A stretch of DNA of 64,000 bases from Saltatorellus ferox (lineage in GTDB: Bacteria > Planctomycetota > UBA1135 > GCA-002686595), in the NCBI GenBank assembly GCA_007751475.1, contig CP036434.1, positions 1,612,001 through 1,676,000 on the forward strand, in the 5' to 3' direction. The first letter of the stretch is position 1. The number at the start of each line of letters is the position of its first letter. This document shows, piece after piece, positions 7,839-17,300 of this stretch. The notes beneath the pieces are model-generated. The model saw only the letters and a program-made list of their open reading frames with translations. It did no database searches and was not told where the DNA came from. Position numbers and translations under genes: made by a program.

Positions 7839-8285
7839 TCAGGAGATCGAGGTGATCGTGACCCTGAAGATCGCGGCCTTCCCGGCCAGGGGATGGTTCG
7901 CATCCAGGATGACGGCGTCCCCGTCGACCTCGACGATCTTCGCGTCGATCTCGCCTTCGGTTCCGTCGTCCGCTTCGACCCCGACCATGATGTCCTGGCC
8001 CTTCTCGAGCTCGAGGTCATCCGGGAAGTCCTCGCGCGGCACCGTGACGATCGATTCCAGGCTGTACTCGCCGAAGGCCTCGCCGGCTGGCGTCGTGACC
8101 TCGAACTCCTTGTGGAGCTCGGCGCCCACGAGCGCTTCCTCGACCGACGGGGGCAGAGCGCCCTCGCCGATCACGATCTCCAGGTCCTCGTCGGGATCAC
8201 TCGTTTCGACGACCTCTCCGTCCTCGCCGAGGACCTCGAGCTTGAGGCTAACGGTTGACCCGTGACTCGCTATCTGATTCGGCAT
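7839..8285 (-). CDS. slyD: SlyD-like FKBP-type peptidyl-prolyl cis-trans isomerase
   Basis: A 148-residue protein of the SlyD FKBP group: prolyl isomerase with an inserted chaperone flap. The family end motif ILDANHPLAGK ... FRVTI is present, together with a flap of about 60 residues in the middle and the N-terminal LEIVIGEGALPPSVEEALVG. The His-rich metal-binding tail of E. coli SlyD is absent: the protein stops directly after the FKBP fold, as in many non-enteric homologues. Its start overlaps the 3' end of speA by 38 bp in another frame, so the two are likely co-transcribed and perhaps translationally coupled. Confidence 0.88.
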   Translation of the reverse strand: MPNQIASHGSTVSLKLEVLGEDGEVVETSDPDEDLEIVIGEGALPPSVEEALVGAELHKEFEVTTPAGEAFGEYSLESIVTVPREDFPDDLELEKGQDIMVGVEADDGTEGEIDAKIVEVDGDAVILDANHPLAGKAAIFRVTITSIS

Positions 8286-10353
8286 GGTAGGGGGCGTTGT
8301 CGTTGACTTGCGGGGAGGAAGCCCCGGTGGTGGGTGCTTTCGCGGCGGGGGAATCTGCCGCGACGGAATCTGCGGCGGAAGAAGGGGTCCCAGGGGGCTG
8401 CGGCGTCAGGCTGGCCGCCTCGTCGGCCTGGATCTCGAAGCGCGGCGCGAGGTAGGTGTAGCCGGCGAGCGCCGACTCGTAGCGCTTCCAGAACTGCGCG
8501 GACTCCTCGTAGGTGAGGTGCCCGGCCTGGAGCGCGTCTTCCACGCGGCCGCGGAGCTGGCGCAGGAGGTCGGCCTCGGCGTAGTCGACGTACTCCAAGA
8601 CCTCGCGCACGCGATCGCCGCGGAGCACGTGGACGAGCTTGGGCGTCCCGTTCTCGGCGAGGTCGACGTGCACCACGTTCGTGTCACCGAACAGGTTGTG
8701 CATGTCGCCGAGGATCTCCTGGTACGCGCCGACGAGGAAGAAGCCCATGAAGTAGCCCTCGCCGGGCTTCTGCTCGTGGACTTCCAGCGTGCTCTTGACG
8801 CCTCGCAGGTCGATGAAGCGCTGGATCTTGCCGTCCGAGTCGCACGTGAGGTCCGCGATGACCGCGCGGCGCTTCGGCTCTTCGTCGAGACGGTGAATCG
8901 GAACGACCGGGAACATCTGTCCGATGGCCCAGGCGTCGGGGAGCGACTGGAACACCGACATGTTCAGGAACAGCGTGTCCGCGAGCGCCTTCTCGAGGTC
9001 GCCGACGTCCTCGGGAACGTAGTCGGCCTTGCGGCCCATCGCGAGCACCGCGTGGCAGGCGCGCCAGTAGTGCTCTTCCACCTGGGCTCGCTCGTCGAGG
9101 CGGAGCTGGCCCGTGTTGAAGAGAAGCATGGCCTGCTCGCGCAGGTCGCCGGCGTCGTGGAGCGTCTCCAGGTAGTTCCGCGCGGTGATGTTGCCGCTGA
9201 GCTCCGCCATCGAAACGACGACCTCGGGCGTATCCTCGGTGACTTCGAGGAGAGCCGGGTCGTCGTGGGCGTCGAACGTCGTCACGCCCATGGCCTCGGC
9301 CACGAGGACCGCGTGGTGGGAGACGAGCGCGCGCCCGGACTCGGTCACGATGGTCGGCGCGGTGATGCCGTGCTCTTGCACCGCTTCGTGGAGCGCGTAG
9401 ACGACGTCGTTCGCGTACTCCTGGAGCGAGTAGTTCCTGCTCGATTCGAAGTCGGTGTTCGAGCCGTCGTAGTCGACGCCGAGACCGCCACCCGCGTCGA
9501 ACCAGCGGATGGTGGCGCCCAGCTCCGTGAGGCCCGCGAGGATGTTGGTGGCCTCGCGCATCGCCTGCTTGATCGAACGAATGTGCGTGATCTGGCTACC
9601 GATGTGGAAGTGCAGGAGTTCCAGGCAATCGAGCATGTCCTCGCGCTTCAGCGTGTCGACGACGCGTACGATCTCGCGCGTGGTCAGGCCGAACTTCGAG
9701 CGATCGCCGACCGAATCCTGCCACCGACCCGAGGAGCGGATCGACAGCTTCGCACGCACTCCGATGCGCGGGCGAATGCCGAGTTCCTTCGACGCTTTGA
9801 TGCAGGTCGCGAGTTCGGTGAACTTCTCGACGACGATGATCGACGTGATGCCCAGCTTGCTGGAGAGGATCGCGGTTTCGACGTACTCGTCGTCCTTGTA
9901 TCCGTTGCAGATCATCAGCGCGTGTTCGCCGGCCTCCATCGCGATGCCCGCGATGAGCTCCGGCTTGCTGCCGACTTCGAGCCCCATGCCGTGCTTGCGG
10001 CCCTCGTCCATGAGCGTCTCGACGACCGAGCGCTCCTGGTTCACCTTGATCGGGAACACGCCGCGGTACGGCGCTTCGTAGCCGTATTCCTGTCGCGCGT
10101 TGTTGAAGGCGCGGTTGATGTCCCGCACGCGGGCGCGCAGCAGCCCGTCGAAGCGCAGGAGCAGCGGCGTGTGCACCCCGCGCCTGCGAATCTGGGCGAC
10201 GAGCTCGTACAGATCGATTCCGGGACCCTTCTCCTCGTCGGTCGCTTCCGGATAGATACTGATCCGACCCTGCTTGTTCACGCTTACGTAGGGCTGCCCC
10301 CATTTCTCGACGAGATAGAGGTCAGCGCTGTGTTCGGTCGTCCAACGGGTCAT
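8248..10353 (-). CDS. speA: Biosynthetic arginine decarboxylase
   Basis: A 701-residue PLP enzyme converting arginine to agmatine, the first step of one polyamine route. YRGVFPIKVNQ contains the Schiff-base Lys103; LLHFHIGSQ and WFDAGGGLGVDYDGS are the phosphate-binding and Gly-rich segments of alanine-racemase-fold decarboxylases. Start MTRWTTEHSADLYLVEKWG matches the typical SpeA N-terminus; the frame is open 132 bp further upstream but that region lacks family similarity. The last ~55 residues are a Pro/Ser/Ala-rich tail with no counterpart in typical SpeA, and it extends over the slyD start codon. No agmatinase or agmatine deiminase gene is visible in the window. Confidence 0.95.
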   Translation of the reverse strand: MTRWTTEHSADLYLVEKWGQPYVSVNKQGRISIYPEATDEEKGPGIDLYELVAQIRRRGVHTPLLLRFDGLLRARVRDINRAFNNARQEYGYEAPYRGVFPIKVNQERSVVETLMDEGRKHGMGLEVGSKPELIAGIAMEAGEHALMICNGYKDDEYVETAILSSKLGITSIIVVEKFTELATCIKASKELGIRPRIGVRAKLSIRSSGRWQDSVGDRSKFGLTTREIVRVVDTLKREDMLDCLELLHFHIGSQITHIRSIKQAMREATNILAGLTELGATIRWFDAGGGLGVDYDGSNTDFESSRNYSLQEYANDVVYALHEAVQEHGITAPTIVTESGRALVSHHAVLVAEAMGVTTFDAHDDPALLEVTEDTPEVVVSMAELSGNITARNYLETLHDAGDLREQAMLLFNTGQLRLDERAQVEEHYWRACHAVLAMGRKADYVPEDVGDLEKALADTLFLNMSVFQSLPDAWAIGQMFPVVPIHRLDEEPKRRAVIADLTCDSDGKIQRFIDLRGVKSTLEVHEQKPGEGYFMGFFLVGAYQEILGDMHNLFGDTNVVHVDLAENGTPKLVHVLRGDRVREVLEYVDYAEADLLRQLRGRVEDALQAGHLTYEESAQFWKRYESALAGYTYLAPRFEIQADEAASLTPQPPGTPSSAADSVAADSPAAKAPTTGASSPQVNDNAPYHAESDSESRVNR

Positions 10354-10528
10354 GCGGCGGTACTCCTGCTCGGGAGCCAAGGGAGCGAAACACGCGACGA
10401 CCCGGCCGGCCGCCGCGTTTCGCGGGGGCGGAAGAATACCGCCCTGTCCGTCCTGGCTGGTGAGTTCAAACCAGGAAGACCGCAAGGAAGTCGTGCGGCA
10501 TCGGGTTCCAGATCGCTATTTTCTTGCC

Positions 10529-12025
10529 ATGACGCGGATCAGGATCACCAAGAGTCTCCCCAGCCTTCTGAAGGGCATCGACGCCCTTCTCATCATCGCC
10601 CCCAAGGCGCGCTTCGACGACGGATCGTTCCTCGACGCGCTGCCCGAGCCCATCATGCGGCTCGCGCTCGACCTGGCGAGCGACCTCGACCCGGGCCTCA
10701 CGGGGCTCGCGGCGGGGACTCTGACCGGGGAGGAGCCCCGAAAGCTGGCGATCGGGGTGCTCCCCGACGAGGTGTCGCGGCATAACTCGCCCTCCCGGGC
10801 GGAGGCCATCCGGCGGGTCGTGGCGCAGTCGAACACCGGCAGGAGCGGCAGCGCCGCCATTCTCCTCTTCCTGGACGACCCGGATCACTTCGCCGCGGCC
10901 GCCTGCGGCGTCGCCAGGGCGCTTCCGCTGTTCCAGCTCACGAGAAAGTCCGGTCCGGGCTCCAGCGCGCCGGTGGAATCGAAGCAGGGCCCCAAGCTCG
11001 GGATCATGGCGATCGGCCCGGACGAGGCCCCGATCACGCCGCCCAAGTGGCTGTCCTCGGTCATCGACTACTCCCGCGAGGCCGGGCGCCTCGTGGACAC
11101 GCCGCCCACGGACCTCAACCCCAAGGCGTTTCAGGACGAGGCAGCCAAGCTCCTGCGCGGCGTCAACGGGCTCACCCGGAAGGCCTTCGTCGGCGACGCG
11201 CTCCTCCGGGCGGGCCTTGGCGGCATCCACGCCGTGGGCCGCGCCGCCGTCGAGGAGCCGCGGATGCTGGTCTTCACGTACAAGCCGACCACGAAGGCGA
11301 AGGGCAGCAAGCACATCGCCCTCGTCGGCAAGGGCGTGACCTACGACACGGGCGGGCTCTCGCTGAAGATCAGCGGCGCCATGGTGGGCATGAAGATGGA
11401 CATGGGCGGCGCGGCGGCCGTCCTCGGGGCGTTCTGCGCGCTGGTCAAGGGCGGCGCTCCCTGCACCGTCAGCGCCGTGATCTGCCTGGCCGAGAACGCC
11501 ATCGGGCCCGCGTCGTTCAAGAACGACGACGTGATCTGGATGCACAGCGGCAAGTCCGTGGAGATCAACAACACGGACGCGGAGGGGCGCCTGCTCCTCG
11601 CCGACGGCGTCAGCTACGCGGCCCGGAAGCTGAACGCGGACATCGTCATCGACATCGCCACGCTGACCGGCGCCCAGGGAGTCGCCACCGGCATCATGCA
11701 CGGGGCGCTCGTGGCGGACGATGCACAGATCGAGGCGACGATCATCGAGGCCGGCCGCAAGAGCGGCGATCTCGTCCATCCGCTGCCCTATGCACCGGAG
11801 TTTTACAGGGCGGAGTTCAAGAGCCAGATCGCCGATATGCGCAACTCCGTGGCGAATCGGGCCAACGCCCAGTCGAGCTGCGCGGCCGAGTTCGTTCACT
11901 GGCACATGGACGACACGGATGCCCGGTGGGCCCACGTGGATATGGCGTATCCTGCGATGCGCGGCGGTCGGGCGACCGGCTATGGCGTGGCGCTTCTGGC
12001 GCAGGCCGTCCGCGATCTCGCCTGA
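10529..12025 (+). CDS. pepA: Leucyl aminopeptidase, M17 family
   Basis: A 498-residue cytosolic aminopeptidase dependent on two metal ions. The metal and catalytic segments are intact: VGKGVTYDTGGLSLK, MKMDMGGAAAV, and the M17 signature NTDAEGRLLLADG with its carbonate-binding Arg. The N-terminal ~160 residues are the variable, non-catalytic domain. The ATG at 10529 gives the expected length; the frame is open upstream for 177 bp without similarity. Divergent from speA across about 175 bp. The next gene follows 44 bp downstream on the same strand. Confidence 0.95.
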   Translation: MTRIRITKSLPSLLKGIDALLIIAPKARFDDGSFLDALPEPIMRLALDLASDLDPGLTGLAAGTLTGEEPRKLAIGVLPDEVSRHNSPSRAEAIRRVVAQSNTGRSGSAAILLFLDDPDHFAAAACGVARALPLFQLTRKSGPGSSAPVESKQGPKLGIMAIGPDEAPITPPKWLSSVIDYSREAGRLVDTPPTDLNPKAFQDEAAKLLRGVNGLTRKAFVGDALLRAGLGGIHAVGRAAVEEPRMLVFTYKPTTKAKGSKHIALVGKGVTYDTGGLSLKISGAMVGMKMDMGGAAAVLGAFCALVKGGAPCTVSAVICLAENAIGPASFKNDDVIWMHSGKSVEINNTDAEGRLLLADGVSYAARKLNADIVIDIATLTGAQGVATGIMHGALVADDAQIEATIIEAGRKSGDLVHPLPYAPEFYRAEFKSQIADMRNSVANRANAQSSCAAEFVHWHMDDTDARWAHVDMAYPAMRGGRATGYGVALLAQAVRDLA

Positions 12026-12069
12026 TCTCTCCCGCCTTCCTCACTCGACGGCCCCTCATTCGACTCTCC

Positions 12070-13434
12070 ATGCTGCTTCACACCTTTCTCGCTCCCCTCG
12101 CCCTGGCGTCGGTCGCAGGTCCCGCCCAGCAGGATCACTACGGCTGGATCCATCTCTTCGACGGCAAGACGCTCGAAGGCTGGACCGAGAAGGGCGGCCC
12201 CTACGACGGTGACGCGGACTGGTCCGTCGAGAACGGCGTGATCCTGGGCCGCGAGGCCGAGGGCGCGCGCGGCGGCCTGCTCTACACGGAGCAGCTCTTC
12301 GGCGACTTCGAGTTCGAGTGCGACGTCAAGATCAACGCGCCGTTCGACAGCGGCATCTTCGTCCGGATGCTGCCGCAGAAGCGCGGCGCTCAGTTCACGC
12401 TGGATGACAGGCCAGGCGGCGAACTCTTCGGGATCTACTCGAACGGCTACCTCTTCCATCAGTCGGGCGGCGACGCGGCCTGGCGTTCGGGGGAGTGGTG
12501 CCACACGCGCGTGCGCTGCGTCGGTCATCCGATGCACCTCATGGGCTGGATCGACGGCAAGCTCGTCGTCGACTACCAGGTGCCCGAGGGCATGGACGAG
12601 GCGTTCACGCCGGAGGGCCGGATCGGCATCCAGGTCCACGGCGGGATGAACGATCCCGAGGACGCGGCCGTGCGCTTCAAGAACCTGCGCGCGCGCAGGC
12701 TTCCGCCCATGGCCGGTGAGAACTTCACGGTCGACGAGAGCGGGATGATGACGCTGACGGCGGTGGGCGAGGCCAGCGGCTGGCAACCGCTCTTCAACGG
12801 CGTCAACCTGGACGGCTGGGTCCCGAACGGCGGCAGCGGCCCCATGACGGCGGAGGCCTTCGAGGCGGCCGGCTACCGCGCGCGCAACGGCGTGATCGAA
12901 GCGCTGCACTCCGGTACGGCGGGGGAGATCCGGACGGCGCGCACGAACTACCGAAACTTCCAGCTGCGGATGGACTTCCAGCTCACGAAGCTCGCGAACT
13001 CGGGCGTGTACCTGCGCTCGGTCGACGACGGCACGAACCCGAGCTTCAACGGCACCGAGGTGCAGATCCTCGACGACTTCAACTGGGAAGCGGCCTCGGG
13101 GTCGAAGCTCGCGCCCTACCAGTTCACGGGTGGCCTCTACGGGGCCGTGGCTCCGTCCAAGAGCGCGCTCCGTCCGATCGGTGAGTGGAACACGTACCTC
13201 ATCACGTGTGTCGGCAGTCGCATGAACTGCGCGCTCAACGGGACTCTGCTCTGGGACGTGGACACCGCGACCCTGGAGCCGAAGGGCGGCCCGCCGTTCG
13301 CGGAGCGCGCCAAGGCCGGCTTCATCGGCATGCAGCGCCACGGATCGGCCGCCGAATCGGAGAGCGAAGTGGGCGCTTCGTTCCGCAACCTCTTCATCCG
13401 CGAGCTGCCCGAGATGGGCCCGTCCGCGCGCTGA
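12070..13434 (+). CDS. Secreted protein with two DUF1080 (3-keto-disaccharide hydrolase) domains
   Basis: A 454-residue protein with a short signal peptide (LLHTFLAPLALASVAGPA). Two similar concanavalin-like domains follow. The first covers about residues 25-215 (HLFDGKTLEGWTEKGG ... WSVENGVI ... FDSGIFVRM ... GRIGIQVHG). The second covers about 235-450 (PLFNGVNLDGWVPNGG ... YRARNGVIEAL ... ANSGVYLRS ... AGFIGMQRHG). DUF1080 is abundant in Planctomycetota; some members hydrolyse 3-keto-glycosides made by Gfo/Idh/MocA oxidoreductases. A Tat-exported oxidoreductase lies in this window at 39.6 kb but not adjacent, so a shared pathway is only inferred. Catalytic activity of either domain cannot be confirmed by eye. 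Confidence 0.88.
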   Translation: MLLHTFLAPLALASVAGPAQQDHYGWIHLFDGKTLEGWTEKGGPYDGDADWSVENGVILGREAEGARGGLLYTEQLFGDFEFECDVKINAPFDSGIFVRMLPQKRGAQFTLDDRPGGELFGIYSNGYLFHQSGGDAAWRSGEWCHTRVRCVGHPMHLMGWIDGKLVVDYQVPEGMDEAFTPEGRIGIQVHGGMNDPEDAAVRFKNLRARRLPPMAGENFTVDESGMMTLTAVGEASGWQPLFNGVNLDGWVPNGGSGPMTAEAFEAAGYRARNGVIEALHSGTAGEIRTARTNYRNFQLRMDFQLTKLANSGVYLRSVDDGTNPSFNGTEVQILDDFNWEAASGSKLAPYQFTGGLYGAVAPSKSALRPIGEWNTYLITCVGSRMNCALNGTLLWDVDTATLEPKGGPPFAERAKAGFIGMQRHGSAAESESEVGASFRNLFIRELPEMGPSAR

Positions 13435-13468
13435 TTCCTTCCCCGAGACCCCACGACTCCCCTCGCCG

Positions 13469-14353
13469 ATGCACCTGCGTCTCCTGCCCAGCGCGTTTCA
13501 CCGGATCCCGGCCACGGACGGTCTGCCGCCGTCCCAGCCGCTGACGAGCTTCATCCTTCGGAGTGATCTCGGTCCGGGGCCGCTGGCGGTGGACGCGGGC
13601 AGCCTGGGCATGGTGGGGGAGGCCGAGGACATGGCTCGGATCCGCGACGTGCTCCTGACCCACGCGCACATCGACCACATCGCGACCCTTCCGATGTGGC
13701 TCGAAGCCCTGCTCTCGAAGGATCGGGCGCCGATACCGGTGCACGCGACGAAGGAGACGATCGAGGCGCTGCGCGCTCACTTCTTCAACGACGTGATCTT
13801 CCCGAACTTCGAGGAGCTGAAGGAGGAGGACGGGCGTCCGCTGATGCAGTTCCGGATGGTGTCGCCGGAGGAGCCGTGCGAGATCGCGGGCTTCGAGGTT
13901 CTCGGTTTCCGGGTCGACCACCCGGTGCCGACGACCGGCTACTGGATCAGTGACGGTGAGGACGCCGTGGTGTTCGCCTCGGACTCGGGCCCGACGGAGC
14001 GCCTCTGGGAAGTCGTTCGCGATCAGCCGAACGTGCGAGCGGTGGTGCTGGAGACGAGCTTTCCGGACTGGATGGAACACATCGCGCGGCCGTCGGGTCA
14101 TCTGACGCCGATGCTGCTGGGAGAGGAGCTTCGGAAGGTGCCGGACGGCGTGCGCGTGCTCATCACCCACATGAAGCCAGCCTACCGCGGCGAGATCATC
14201 CGCTGCGTCGAGGCGCTGCGGGATCCGAGGGTGGAGCTCCTGGAGCCGGGATCGGAAGTGACGATCGGCGGAGTCACGCCGTCCTCTGGACCGCCGTCTC
14301 TCCCAGCACATCCCCCAGAGCCTCTACCAGTCGATCCATCTCGGCCACGCTGA
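13469..14353 (+). CDS. Metallo-beta-lactamase-fold hydrolase, class-II cAMP phosphodiesterase-like
   Basis: A 294-residue protein with the metal motif LLTHAHIDH (His65, His67, Asp69, His70), further ligands in ASDSGPTERLW and LITHMKP, and a start (MHLRLLPSAFHRI...) like the class-II 3',5'-cyclic-nucleotide phosphodiesterase group. A phosphodiesterase or RNase-Z-like hydrolase role is inferred; substrate unknown. The C-terminal ~25 residues (Pro/Ser-rich) are encoded within the 3' end of the opposing aminotransferase fusion gene. The 80-bp tail overlap is therefore real coding on both strands, or the fold ends earlier and the tail is incidental. Confidence 0.75.
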   Translation: MHLRLLPSAFHRIPATDGLPPSQPLTSFILRSDLGPGPLAVDAGSLGMVGEAEDMARIRDVLLTHAHIDHIATLPMWLEALLSKDRAPIPVHATKETIEALRAHFFNDVIFPNFEELKEEDGRPLMQFRMVSPEEPCEIAGFEVLGFRVDHPVPTTGYWISDGEDAVVFASDSGPTERLWEVVRDQPNVRAVVLETSFPDWMEHIARPSGHLTPMLLGEELRKVPDGVRVLITHMKPAYRGEIIRCVEALRDPRVELLEPGSEVTIGGVTPSSGPPSLPAHPPEPLPVDPSRPR

Positions 14354-17300
14354 AAACGATCGGCGGCTTGATCTTCAGCACGTTGTGATGCGGCCCGTCC
14401 GTGCTGATCAGGATCCCCTTGTCGCGCATTCGACCCGCGACGTACCTCGCCGCAGCGCCATCCGGCTCGCGCGTCTCCTGGTCCTTCACCAGGTCCACGC
14501 CCAGGTACAGCCCGCGCCCGCGCACGTCACCGATCCACGGATACCGCTCGGCCATGGGCTCCATCCGCGCGAAGAACCTCGCGCCGACTCGTTCGGCGTT
14601 CTCCTGTAGGCCCTCGGCCTCGATCACGTCCAGCACCGCCTCGCCGATCGCCACGGACACGTTGTTCCCGCCGAACGTCGCAAAGAACTCCATCCCGCCC
14701 GCGAAGCGCTCCGCGATCTCCCGCGTCGTCGCCACCGCCGCGATCGGATGGCCGTTTCCCATCGGCTTGCCCATCGTCACGATGTCCGGCCGCGCCCCCT
14801 GCTCTTCGAACGCCCAGAAGTGGCTGCCCACGCGGCCGAAGCCCACCTGGACCTCGTCCGCGATCGCCACGCCGCCCGCGGCTCGGACCGCGTCGAAGGC
14901 CCCCGCGAGATAGCCCGCAGGCGGCACCACCTGGCCGCCGCAGCCGATGATCGCTTCCGCCAGGATCGCGCGCGGACGGCGGCCTTCCGCCGCGAGCCGC
15001 TCGAGGATCGCTTCGACCTCGGCCACGTACTTCGGCCCTGAGTCCGCTCCGCGATGCACGCCGCGGAACGGATCCGCGATCGGGATCACGTGCACGTCGC
15101 CCGGAGGCGCGAAGCCGCCCGAGCCCGCGAACTTGTAGTGACTCCGCGCGACCGTCGCCCCCGTGTGCCCGTGGTAGCCGTGCTCCTGGACCAGCGTCTC
15201 GGTGGCCCCATCGGTGGCAGCCGTCGCGAGGCGCAGCGCGACCTCGTTCGCCTCGGACCCGCTGCAGACGAAGTAGATCACCTCCAGGTGGGGAGGCAGC
15301 TTCGCCCGTAGCTTGTCCGCATACCGCAGAAGCGTTTCGTTCAGGTAGCGCGTATTCGTGTTGAGCAGCGCCATCTGCCGCGCGCCGACGGCGACCACGT
15401 GCGGATGGCAGTGGCCGACGTGGGGGACGTTGTTCACCGCGTCGAGGAACGCGTGGCCCTCGGCGTCGAAGAGCGTCGTCCCGCGGCCCTTCACCATCTG
15501 GACGGGGCGGTCGTAGCTGATCGACATCGACGTGCAGAAGCGCGCGCGCCGTTCTGACAGGACATCCTCGGTTCGCGGCTCTTCCGCTGCGCAGGAGTCG
15601 AGCCCCAGGAGCGGCGCGGGATCCGGCGAGATCGCGGTCCAGACGCGGCGGCGCCTGGGGGATGCCACGCCGGGCAGGTTCCCCGCCTCCTCGAAGCGAT
15701 CGAGGTAGACCTGGAAGTGCAGGTGCGGAGGCCAGCCGCCGTTCTCGTGCTCGCCGCCGAACTCTCCGATCAGGTCACCCGGGAAGACGCGGGCGCCCGG
15801 CTGGAGTCGCTTCAGCACCTCGCCGTCGAGGTGTCCGTACAGCGTGGCGAAGGCCGGGCCGTCTTCGGGCTCGTGCTCCAGGATGACCGTGGGACCGTAG
15901 TCGAGCGCGAAGTCGTTGCGCTGTACGCTCAGCACCGTGCCCTCCAGCGGCGCGAACACGCGGGTCCCGGCCGGGCCGAAGAGATCGACCCCGAGGTGAA
16001 TGGTGCGCGGCTCGGGCCCGTCTTCGCGGTTCTCCGAGAAGGCCTCGGTGTCGTACAGCAGTCGGGTCTCGTCGTGGTAGCCAGCGGCGGCCGCGGCCCC
16101 GGAGGCCCTGCGGATCGCCTCGACGCGCCCGCCCCATTCGGCCATGGAAACGTCGAGGCCCGCGTCGGTCGGATCCGCGAGCAGCAGCGGCGAATCGATC
16201 GACAGGTCCACCCGTGGCGCTTCCTCCAGCGCCGTCCCGAGCACGGGCGCGAAGTCCGCGCGGTGGAGCTCGGCCCAGGTTCGAAAGCGCTCCGTCGCGT
16301 CCCCGAGAGGTGCGAGCCCGGCCGCTTCGCGGAAGACCGCGGTCGCGTAGCGCGGATGCACGCGCTCCAGCTGCTCCAGCACGCGCCAGGCGGGCGCGGC
16401 GCTGACGAGGTGGTAGGGATCGACGTCGTCGCCCGCGGCGCGCTCGCTCGAAACGGCGACGCTCATGGCGAGCCTGAGGCGCGCGAGGTCGAAGACGCAG
16501 TCGAACTCCTCGTCGGTCAGCGGGAACTCGGCGTGGAAGCCCGCGACGAGCCGCGCCATCGCCGTGAGCGGGTCCTTCTTGTCGAACGCCACGTAGGCCG
16601 CCGCGATGGCGGGCTCCGCCACGAGCGCGGTGTAGCAGGCGTCGCCGAAGTCGATGAGGCCGGTCACGCGGCTCCCGGCGGTGGTCGCTTCCACCAGCAG
16701 GTTGTTCTCGTTCGCATCCTGGTGAACGACGGCGCAGCGCAGCCTCTCGACGGCCGCTTCGACGGTGTCCACGTGGCGATCCAGGACGGCCTCGACGAGC
16801 CCGCGCCGGGCCTTGTTCTCGATGAAATGAAGCCGCGGGAGGATCTCTTCCGGAGCGTCGAGGAGCGTCCAGCTCGGCCCTCGAACGTCCCCTTGGGGCG
16901 CGAACTCGACGGGGCGGCCCTGGAAATCCGCCAGCGCTGTCGCGAGCTGGCCCAGGACCCGCCCGAAGTCCTCGATCAGCTCGGGCGAGTGGGGGTGGAC
17001 CCTGGAGAGAAGCTGCCCGGGCAAGAACGTCAGCAGGCAGGCGTCGACGTCGCGGCCGTCCCAGCGCACGCTCTGGATCCGCTCGCCCTCGCCGACGAAG
17101 CGCTGGAGGCGAGCGGCCAGCTCCGGCCGGGCCGCGCAGGCGTGATCCGTCAGGTCGCGCAGGAAGGAGATCGTGGCCCGCGGGGTCCCGGAGACGAAGA
17201 GTCGCAGCAGATAGACCTCCCCGCGGGCGTCCTCGACCCGGAAGTTTCGGTCCTGATCGCCCGGCAGGGCCTGAACGCGAGCGCTCCTGGGCTCACCTGG

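Noticed and set aside
8284..10785. 833-residue plus-strand ORF antisense to speA
   Set aside because: It mirrors speA, which has complete decarboxylase motifs; long antisense frames are common at this GC content.
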